Part shown: piece after piece, positions 1 to 6,768 of the stretch
Layout: each line of letters begins with the position of its first letter
Position numbering within the stretch: the stretch's first letter is position 1
Origin: JAGTVG01 sp964389805
Lineage (GTDB): Bacteria; Bacteroidota; Bacteroidia; Cytophagales; Cyclobacteriaceae
Reading direction: 5' to 3'
NCBI GenBank assembly: GCA_964389805.1
Contig: CAYMFU010000316.1
Location: 1-10,955, forward strand
DNA: 10,955 nucleotides
Translations under genes and position numbers: made by a program
Notes under the pieces: generated by a model
The model's input: the letters and a program-made list of their open reading frames with translations, nothing else
Told to the model about the DNA's origin: nothing
Databases searched by the model: none

Positions 1-1038
1 ATAGTAAAAACTGATTCTAAGGGTAATGAGGAATGGTCTGTTAATGTTGGAAGCAACGATGATTCAGATTATGGATTTGTAAACCAGGTATTGGAAACAA
101 AAGATGGTGAATATATTGTTTGTGGTGCCTTAAGTGTCAAGGGTGAACAGGATAGAGCTCTGTTTTTTCTTGATTCCAATGGGAATTTATCTGCACAGCT
201 TACATTTCCTAATAATGGATATGATGCTATAGAAGGAATTGACTTAACAGAAGATGGTGGAATTATTGCAACCGGTTATATAGGTGGAAGAGAACCAGGG
301 GGTTTTATTATTTATGGCGGAGAATGTTTTATCATGAAAATTGATGCTTCTGGAAATATGGAATGGGATAAAAGACTAGATCCGGTTTTTCATGGAATGA
401 GGGTATTACAGGCAAATGATGGGGGTTTTGCCGTATGCTCCAATATTCAGGGAAAGGTCGCTGAAGATCTCGATTTTTGTCTTCTGAAAACAGATATAAA
501 TGGCGAACTATTGTGGTATAAAAGCTATGGCGGAGAGGATCTGGAAAATTGCTATGACATTGATTTAACCACCGACAATGGGTTTATCTTGGGGGGACAT
601 ACAAGGACATATGCCAAAGTAAAAGATGGGTGGGATGCCTGGCTGGTAAAAACAGATAGTGAAGGAAACCTGGAATGGCATAGAGCATTTGGAGAGCCAT
701 TGGGTGGGGATCCTCTTTGGATCTATGATGAAGCATATGGTGTTAAATCAACTCCTGATGGCGGATATGTTTTAGCCTGTGGTACCGGAGTAGAACCTGA
801 AAATGTGAAGGATGATAATAATCCAAATAATTTTTGGAGCTCATATGTAATTAAAACTAATGCTGAAGGTGAATTAGAGTGGGAACACATCTATAAAAAG
901 AAGGGGATGCATAATGCCGCAGAATATATTAACTTATGCAAGGATGGAGGATATATCGTTTTCTTAGATGCTGATGGATTCTTCGAAAATGGAGCAAATG
1001 CCTTTGGTTTTATGAAACTGGCTCCAGAGTTCAATTAA
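1..1038 (+). CDS. KTDxxGxxxW-repeat protein, 5' end missing (possible beta-propeller)
   Basis: The reading frame is open from base 1, so the gene starts upstream and the TTG at 91 is only an internal codon. The visible 345 residues contain six recurring units about 50-60 residues apart. Each carries a KTDxxGNxxW-like strand (KTDSKGNEEW, KIDASGNMEW, KTDINGELLW, KTDSEGNLEW, KTNAEGELEW, and a weaker LDSNGNLSAQ). Most are followed by a DGGyivxG-type strand (EDGGIIATG, NDGGFAVCS, PDGGYVLAC, KDGGYIVFL). A seventh incomplete unit (FGFMKLAPEF) ends the protein. Regular beta-strand repeats of this kind are common in secreted Bacteroidota proteins and would suit a beta-propeller, which is an inference. 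No C-terminal sorting domain is present. The export signal, if any, lies outside the window. The stop is 20 bases before the GH2 start, so the two are probably cotranscribed. The function is unknown; binding of glycan or protein is plausible. Confidence 0.8.
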   Translation: MVKTDSKGNEEWSVNVGSNDDSDYGFVNQVLETKDGEYIVCGALSVKGEQDRALFFLDSNGNLSAQLTFPNNGYDAIEGIDLTEDGGIIATGYIGGREPGGFIIYGGECFIMKIDASGNMEWDKRLDPVFHGMRVLQANDGGFAVCSNIQGKVAEDLDFCLLKTDINGELLWYKSYGGEDLENCYDIDLTTDNGFILGGHTRTYAKVKDGWDAWLVKTDSEGNLEWHRAFGEPLGGDPLWIYDEAYGVKSTPDGGYVLACGTGVEPENVKDDNNPNNFWSSYVIKTNAEGELEWEHIYKKKGMHNAAEYINLCKDGGYIVFLDADGFFENGANAFGFMKLAPEFN

Positions 1039-1058
1039 AAAATCAAACTTAAATTACC

Positions 1059-3737
1059 ATGAAAAGGATTGGCAAATTACAATATATAGTTCTCACTTTA
1101 ATATCAACTACAATATTTTTTGGATGTAGTAGATCATCAAATGAAGGATCTCGGGAAAGAATAAAGTTTAATGCCGAATGGAAATTTTCCAGGGGAGACA
1201 CCGAAAATGCAGAATCTGTTGATTTTAATGACGAAGATTGGAGAACACTTGATTTGCCTCATGATTGGGCAATAGAAGGACCGTTTTCCAAGGATGTATA
1301 TTTTCAGGGTGGCTCGCTTCCCTATCCCGGTGTTGGTTGGTATAGAAAGACTTTTACTATTAATTCCCCGGGTAAAAAACTGCTTCTGGAATTTGATGGT
1401 GTAATGATGTTTCCTAAGGTATGGGTGAACGGTAATTTTGTAGGTGAATGGGGATTTGGCTATACCTCCTTTGCTTTGGATATCTCAGATTATGTTCAGC
1501 ATGGCTCGGAAAATGTGATTGCAGTCCGGGTTGAAAATCTTGATCATTCTTCACGCTGGTATCCCGGTTCAGGTATTTACCGCAATGTCTGGCTGGCAAC
1601 TACCAATCCTACACATATTAAGCACTGGGGAACTTATGTTACGACACCGCTTATTTCAGATGAAAAGGCAATCATTAATATTGAAACAACACTGTTAAAT
1701 GAGGTTTCAAGTGAAGTAAAGTTGTATCTGGAAACAAAAATTTTGAATGCCGCCGGAGAATCCATTGCCAATATTTCAACTGAACTGGAAGTTGAAGCAC
1801 ATGGGGAAAAAGTCCTTGTACAGGAACTTGAAGTTGAAAATCCCATACGATGGGACCTGGAAAATCCCTATATGTATAAAGCATTAAGTCTGCTTAAAAA
1901 GGGCTATGAAACTATTGACCATTACGAAACACCTTTTGGAATACGTTCTTTTAAGTTTGACGCCAACTACGGATTTTTTCTTAATGGTAAAAACCTGAAA
2001 ATAAAAGGTGTGAATATGCACCATGATCTTGGGCCTTTAGGGAGTGCTGTTAACTATAGGGCTACTGAAAGACAGCTTGAAATCCTTAAAGAAATGGGTG
2101 TGAATGCTATTCGTACTGCCCATAATCCTCCTTCGCCCGAGCAGCTTGACTTGTGCGATAAAATGGGAATCCTGGTCATGGATGAATCTTTTGATGAGTG
2201 GCGAAGACCAAAGCTGAATGTAAAAAACAGTTACAGCATACTATTTGATGAGTGGGCAGAAAAAGATATGAGGTCCCTGGTACTAAGGGATAGGAACCAC
2301 CCTTCAGTTATTATGTGGAGTACAGGGAATGAAGTTCCTGAACTTGGAATCGGTAAAATGCGTGTTTCTTTAGGAAATACTGGAGAGGTTATGGAAGGCC
2401 ATTATGAGCAGAGAGGTGAACTGGTGAAATTTGAGGCCGGGGATGAAGTTTGGTATGGAAAGTATGATGGGAAGGTATTTACAACGGATGTCAGCAAAAA
2501 TGAAGTAAATATACTCGCAGCTTCAAAAAAAATTGTTCCATCACTTTCTGCTACTACATGGGATATCAATAGTTTTAAAGGCGACAATCTGATTTATCAC
2601 TACGATTTTCTTGATGATAGCGACGGAAAAAGCAGTGCAAAAATGTTGGCCGATATCTGCCATGATATTGATCCCACGCGTCCTGTTAGTTCAGGTATCC
2701 ATTTAAGTATCAGATTGAACCAGGAGTTATTGGATATTTTTGATGTGGCAGGTTTTAATTACTGGCATGAGCAGATTGAAGATCTTCATGTGCAATATCC
2801 AGATAAACCATTACTTGTAACTGAAGCCTCTGCAGTACTCAGCACCCGGGGAGAATACTTCTTTCCAGTAGAACGCATTTACTGTGGTTTTGAGGATGAA
2901 TCCATGCAGGTATCCTCCTATGATCTTACTAATACTTGTTTTGGTACTTTACCGGATATCGAATTTAAGCTTCAGGATGATAATCCCTGGCTGGCAGGAC
3001 AGTTTGTCTGGTCTGGCTTTGATTATCATGGTGAACCTGATCCCTATGAAAATAGCTGGCCGGCTCATTCAAGTTACTTTGGCATTGTGGATATGTGTGG
3101 ATTTTACAAGGACAGGTTTTATCTCTATCAAAGTCAATGGAGCAAGGATCCCATGATTCATTTGTTACCACACTGGAACTGGGAAGGAAGGGAAGGTGAA
3201 AAAACTCCGGTTTTTGTCTATTCGAATTGCACTACAGTTGAGTTAATTGTAAATGGGGAATCAAAAGGTAAAAAGCAAAAAAAGGAAGGTGAGTATCGTT
3301 TCAAATGGAATGATATCATTTACCAGCCGGGTAAGATAAAAGTCTTAGGTTATGATGAAAATGGTAAAGAGTTATGTGAGAAAGAAATACTGACAGCGGG
3401 TTCTGCTGCAAAAATCTCACTGGAAATGGATAGAAATATTATCCATGCTGATGGTGAAGATCTATCATTTGTCAGTGTAGAAATTACAGATCAGGATGGC
3501 AATTTATGTCCAGATGCTGACAACCTGGTAACATTTGATATTGAAGGTGAAGGAAAGTTAGCAGCGGTTGGCAATGGAAATCCTACCAGCTTGGAAAGTT
3601 ATATAGAACCACGGCGAAAAGCATTTCATGGCTTGTGTTTATTGATAGTGAAATCAACATATAACGCGGGAGAAATTCATGTAACAGCCAGTTCCTCTGG
3701 ATTAGAGGCTGCTTCTGTCGTCATCATTACCAAATAA
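1059..3737 (+). CDS. Glycoside hydrolase family 2 lipoprotein (beta-galactosidase-like)
   Basis: This is a retaining exo-glycosidase of family GH2, 892 residues, most like Bacteroidota beta-galactosidases with a DUF4982 domain; beta-glucuronidase or another beta-glycosidase activity cannot be excluded. A signal peptide ends in the lipobox FFGC (Cys23), so it is probably anchored in an envelope membrane. Domains in order: sugar-binding jelly roll (about 35-190, with LPHDWAIEGPF and PGVGWYRKTF), Ig-like domain (about 195-305), TIM barrel (about 310-700), DUF4982-like domain (about 715-770, VELIVNGESKGK), and a C-terminal Ig-like GH2 domain (about 783-890, ADGEDLSFVSVEITDQDG). The predicted acid/base is Glu425 in STGNEVPE and the predicted nucleophile is Glu589 in LLVTEASA, followed by STRGEYFFP. 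GQFVWSGFDYHGEP and SSYFGIVDMCGFYKDR are further family signatures. About 90 residues after Glu425 do not fit the usual family pattern. The gene starts 20 bases after the repeat protein. Its substrate probably belongs to the same glycan as its neighbours. Confidence 0.93.
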   Translation: MKRIGKLQYIVLTLISTTIFFGCSRSSNEGSRERIKFNAEWKFSRGDTENAESVDFNDEDWRTLDLPHDWAIEGPFSKDVYFQGGSLPYPGVGWYRKTFTINSPGKKLLLEFDGVMMFPKVWVNGNFVGEWGFGYTSFALDISDYVQHGSENVIAVRVENLDHSSRWYPGSGIYRNVWLATTNPTHIKHWGTYVTTPLISDEKAIINIETTLLNEVSSEVKLYLETKILNAAGESIANISTELEVEAHGEKVLVQELEVENPIRWDLENPYMYKALSLLKKGYETIDHYETPFGIRSFKFDANYGFFLNGKNLKIKGVNMHHDLGPLGSAVNYRATERQLEILKEMGVNAIRTAHNPPSPEQLDLCDKMGILVMDESFDEWRRPKLNVKNSYSILFDEWAEKDMRSLVLRDRNHPSVIMWSTGNEVPELGIGKMRVSLGNTGEVMEGHYEQRGELVKFEAGDEVWYGKYDGKVFTTDVSKNEVNILAASKKIVPSLSATTWDINSFKGDNLIYHYDFLDDSDGKSSAKMLADICHDIDPTRPVSSGIHLSIRLNQELLDIFDVAGFNYWHEQIEDLHVQYPDKPLLVTEASAVLSTRGEYFFPVERIYCGFEDESMQVSSYDLTNTCFGTLPDIEFKLQDDNPWLAGQFVWSGFDYHGEPDPYENSWPAHSSYFGIVDMCGFYKDRFYLYQSQWSKDPMIHLLPHWNWEGREGEKTPVFVYSNCTTVELIVNGESKGKKQKKEGEYRFKWNDIIYQPGKIKVLGYDENGKELCEKEILTAGSAAKISLEMDRNIIHADGEDLSFVSVEITDQDGNLCPDADNLVTFDIEGEGKLAAVGNGNPTSLESYIEPRRKAFHGLCLLIVKSTYNAGEIHVTASSSGLEAASVVIITK

Positions 3738-3825
3738 AATATTAAATACAGTAATATAAATCTACAACTATGAAACGAGCATGTATAAAGCTAAATACAA
3801 ACACTGATGAACAAAACGCGAGTTC

Positions 3826-3859
3826 CATCCGACCTTTAAAAATCAATTTTGTTCGGATG
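3826..3859 (+). promoter_or_regulatory. Hairpin covering the preferred start codon of the LamG lipoprotein
   Basis: CATCCGA (3826-3832) is complementary to TCGGATG (3853-3859), which includes the ATG at 3857. One mismatch further out, two more pairs can form. Inside the loop, AAAAT-CA-ATTTT is also self-complementary. If transcribed, this structure would pair the start codon. It lies in the 119-base gap after the GH2 stop, or inside the coding sequence if translation starts at 3770. A regulatory role is inference. Confidence 0.3.
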
Positions 3860-6658
3860 AAATCTTCAATAAAACAAATTCTATCAATTTCGATTGCAAT
3901 ATTCCTATTTAGCTGCTCGGGGTCTGAGATGGAACTGACCGATGATTTTGGAGCATACTATTCAAAAGTAATTACAGGAGAAGATTGGGAAACTTATGAC
4001 CGTACAGGAGATTATGCCGATATCATTGTTGACTATGGAAAACAAAATGGGAAATTTATTTTTTGGCGAGGATCAAGTTACTTGCCATACTGGGAACCTG
4101 TTAATGGTGAAAAGGTTTTTGTTGATGAGATTATTGAAAGATCTGGTGATGGTACAGAAACAATGCCTGATAAAACCAACACGTATTCCAGGGTAAGCCT
4201 GATAGAAAATACACCAGAAAAAGTTGTAGTTCACTGGAGGTATCTGCCCGAATTCTCTGGCACAAATCCTCATCTTGGTGTTTTGGCAGTAAATTTTGTT
4301 GATGAATATTTTTATATATATCCTGACGGAAAAGTTGAAAGAACTATTAGAAAAGGAACTCAAAAGATTGATGAATGGACAGATCCATTAAATATTATAA
4401 AGCAAAATTTTACACTTTCCTCTGTTGGCATTAAAGATATTTCATTAGAGGAAGCAAAAAAATCAGTTGAACCTGAAGCTATGGAAGGTAATCCAATAGT
4501 GGCAGGCAAAGTTGCTGAGCCAGTGGCCTGGTTTAAATTAGATGAAGGTACTGGAGATGAAACCACAGAGAGCATAGGATCTTCAAAAATTGAAATACTC
4601 GGCGATAAAAGCCTGTGGAAAAAAGGAATTTCTGGAACAGCATTACAATTTGATGGATATAAAACAGCCATTAAACTTGAAGGAGACAAATCACCAAAGC
4701 TTACCAATGCGATCACTCTGGAAGGATGGGTGGCAATAGGTGCCTATCCATGGAGCTGGTGTCCGATTATTCAGCAAGCTGACGATATCCCGGAAGAAGT
4801 AAGATTATTTAGAGGCGACCTGGATATTACTGATATAGAGAAAAGAGAAGGAGATCTATCTGTGGCATTGGTGGGAGGTGATCCGGAAAACCAGGAAGGA
4901 GACGTTGATGTGGAAATTGAAATGGATTTCGATGAAATGGAATTTGAAGTAAAATACCAGAAAGAAGATGATAAAGGATATTTTCTTGGAATAAATGGTC
5001 ATGGATATCCTGGATTTAAAATCAGGGTTGGTGGTGTTTGGGAAGAATTAACTTCTGATTTTCAACTGGAAAGAAAACTGTGGTATCATTTGGCAGCAAC
5101 GTACGATCAATCAACAGGGCAGATGATCATTTTTGTGAACGGTAAGGAAGTTAGCAGGAAAAGTGTTGCAAAAGCTGAAATTGAAATGTCATTAAAGGAT
5201 ATCCAAATTGGAAAAGGGAAAGAACGCCGTCCTACTGATCCTGTCAGAGAAAATACCTTTCCAGGCGATTATTCACTTGATGGATTGATAGATGAAGTCA
5301 AAATATATGATGTTGCACTTTCTCAAAATCAAATTAGTGAATTGTATGATCAGTATAACCCAGAAACCAAAGTAGATATAGATAAACGCATCCTTCCCAG
5401 GGGGGAAGACAAGAAACAATTCGGAGCTTATTATACAAATCTGAAATATTATGATATCTGGGATAACCTCTGGAGATTCAGCGAACATCCGGATGTGGTA
5501 GTTGAGTTTGACAGCAATCCATGTAAGTTTATTTTCTGGCGAGGGGTGAGTTATATTCCAATGATGGTGAATGAAAATGGATTCTGGTATAGCAATGAAT
5601 TTAACGAAACCTGGAGCACTTCCGGGGGCGAAGGTTGCCAGGAACCAATGTCGGATAAAGAATGTTTTTACAACCATGCGAGAATCATTGAAAATACTCC
5701 GGCAAGGGTAGTGGTACACTATAGATTTCCATTGGCCGATGTTAATAAATTTAGGGCAAATTATGTTGAAGAAACAGGATGGTATGATGTAGCCGACTGG
5801 TATTATTATATATACCCCGATGGAGTAGCCGTTAAAAACGAACATCTCTGGACAAGCGGTGAAAGAATACATGAGTGGCAGGAATCTATGGCCATTATCG
5901 GACCTGATCAACATCCGCATGACCTGATTGAAAGAAAAGCAACTTTCACGATGCTTAGAATTGACGGAGCATACAAGGAATATGATTGGAATCCTTTACC
6001 TCCGGATGGACTCGAGTATCCTGAGAATGCAAATATTCAACATATCAATTTCAAAGGCGAATATGATCCCGTAACTATTGGAGAAGGATTTGAATGGACA
6101 AATGTTTATGGTGGAGAAATAACGGAGTATGCAATATTTCCAAACTGGAACCACTGGCCAGTGGCACAGATGCCATCCGATGGAAGGTATGCCAGTTACT
6201 CAGACAGAACAAGCCATAGTTCTCTTTCGCACCTCTACCCGCCTAACTTTAAAGAACAATTTGGTAACAGGCCTTTTGCTGAGAAATTATTTATGGAAGG
6301 CATGTTAAATAAAGAACCTCTTGATCTGATTCCCCTTGCAAAATCCTGGCTACAGGCACCACTACTATCAGGGGTTAAAGGTTGTACCGGGGCTTACGAA
6401 AAATCTCAAAGAGCGTATATTTTTGAAGCCGAGTCTGCTGAAATTTCTATGGAAATATTATGTAACGAGGACAAGCCATTGGTGAATGCATGCTTTGTAT
6501 TTAAACATTGGGGTAAAAAGGAAATAGCTAAAATAAAGGTTGATGGTAATGAAGGAAAAGTAAAGCAGGGCCTTGTACGGGATACGGATGGGAGCTATAC
6601 CCTGGTTGTTTGGCTTGAGATGGAATCAATTACACCAATTCATATAGCATTAATATAA
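3857..6658 (+). CDS. LamG-domain lipoprotein with duplicated FGAYY/FWRG module, unknown function
   Basis: I prefer the ATG at 3857 (933 residues) because a standard lipoprotein signal begins there (MKSSIKQILS, lipobox LFSC, Cys20). An in-frame ATG at 3770 would add 29 polar residues before the signal. Module A (about 31-187) and module B (about 522-698) share landmarks in the same order: FGAYY, KFIFWRGxSYxP, MxDK, IENTPxxVVVHxR, YIYPDG, and EW. Between them (about 222-500) lies a LamG/concanavalin A-like domain, with WFKLDEGTGD, LEGWVAIGAYPW, WYHLAATYD, FVNGKEV, and LDGLIDEVKIYDVAL. That domain has an acidic insert (342-374, 15 of 33 residues Asp/Glu). The C-terminal region (699-933) holds FPNWNHWPVAQMPSDGR and RTSHSSLSHLYP, rich in residues that could be catalytic. 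LamG domains commonly bind glycans. I do not recognise the duplicated module. A polysaccharide lyase or glycan-binding role is inferred only from context, flanked by GH2 and an ADP-ribosylglycohydrolase-like gene. Confidence 0.85.
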   Translation: MKSSIKQILSISIAIFLFSCSGSEMELTDDFGAYYSKVITGEDWETYDRTGDYADIIVDYGKQNGKFIFWRGSSYLPYWEPVNGEKVFVDEIIERSGDGTETMPDKTNTYSRVSLIENTPEKVVVHWRYLPEFSGTNPHLGVLAVNFVDEYFYIYPDGKVERTIRKGTQKIDEWTDPLNIIKQNFTLSSVGIKDISLEEAKKSVEPEAMEGNPIVAGKVAEPVAWFKLDEGTGDETTESIGSSKIEILGDKSLWKKGISGTALQFDGYKTAIKLEGDKSPKLTNAITLEGWVAIGAYPWSWCPIIQQADDIPEEVRLFRGDLDITDIEKREGDLSVALVGGDPENQEGDVDVEIEMDFDEMEFEVKYQKEDDKGYFLGINGHGYPGFKIRVGGVWEELTSDFQLERKLWYHLAATYDQSTGQMIIFVNGKEVSRKSVAKAEIEMSLKDIQIGKGKERRPTDPVRENTFPGDYSLDGLIDEVKIYDVALSQNQISELYDQYNPETKVDIDKRILPRGEDKKQFGAYYTNLKYYDIWDNLWRFSEHPDVVVEFDSNPCKFIFWRGVSYIPMMVNENGFWYSNEFNETWSTSGGEGCQEPMSDKECFYNHARIIENTPARVVVHYRFPLADVNKFRANYVEETGWYDVADWYYYIYPDGVAVKNEHLWTSGERIHEWQESMAIIGPDQHPHDLIERKATFTMLRIDGAYKEYDWNPLPPDGLEYPENANIQHINFKGEYDPVTIGEGFEWTNVYGGEITEYAIFPNWNHWPVAQMPSDGRYASYSDRTSHSSLSHLYPPNFKEQFGNRPFAEKLFMEGMLNKEPLDLIPLAKSWLQAPLLSGVKGCTGAYEKSQRAYIFEAESAEISMEILCNEDKPLVNACFVFKHWGKKEIAKIKVDGNEGKVKQGLVRDTDGSYTLVVWLEMESITPIHIALI

Positions 6659-6672
6659 GATCTCTGAATGAG

Positions 6673-6697
6673 TAGGTAGTTTGGTGAATAGGTAGTT
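6673..6697 (+). repeat. Short tandem direct repeat of TAGGTAGTT
   Basis: Two exact copies of TAGGTAGTT (6673-6681 and 6689-6697) lie 16 bases apart, followed by degenerate TAGT/ATAG units up to about 6716. They sit in the 110-base gap between the LamG lipoprotein and the ADP-ribosylglycohydrolase-like gene. The stretch is non-coding and low in complexity. No function can be assigned. Confidence 0.5.
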
Positions 6698-6719
6698 AAT
6701 AATAAGTAGTAAATAGGGC

Positions 6720-6757
6720 CAGTTTAAAAACTGCGTGTCCTGATTCTGATAAATTTG
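6720..6757 (+). promoter_or_regulatory. Candidate promoter -7 element with upstream palindrome
   Basis: TAAATTTG at 6750-6757 matches the Bacteroidota -7 consensus TAnnTTTG. A near-perfect dyad CAGTTTAAAAACTG (6720-6733) lies where the -33 region or an operator would be. No clear -33 TTG was seen. The -7 element would place the transcript start only a few bases before the ATG at 6769, giving a very short leader. This could be an internal promoter for the last gene of the cluster. Confidence 0.3.
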
Positions 6758-6768
6758 AATTTATTTCT

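Noticed and set aside
91..1038. TTG at 91 as the start of the repeat protein
   Set aside because: The frame is open back to base 1 and encodes a further repeat unit (KTDSKGNEEW) upstream, so the gene begins outside the window.
2884..3156. 90-codon + strand ORF in another frame of the GH2 gene
   Set aside because: It lies inside the conserved GH2 barrel region and has no motif of its own.
3770..3856. ATG at 3770 as the start of the LamG lipoprotein
   Set aside because: It would put 29 polar residues before a complete lipoprotein signal. The start at 3857 is better, although not proven.
4360..4716. 118-codon - strand ORF
   Set aside because: It is antisense to the LamG gene and has no domain or ribosome binding signal.
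5273..5920. 215-codon - strand ORF inside the LamG gene
   Set aside because: It lies wholly opposite a well-supported coding region, has no recognisable domain, and looks like an antisense shadow.
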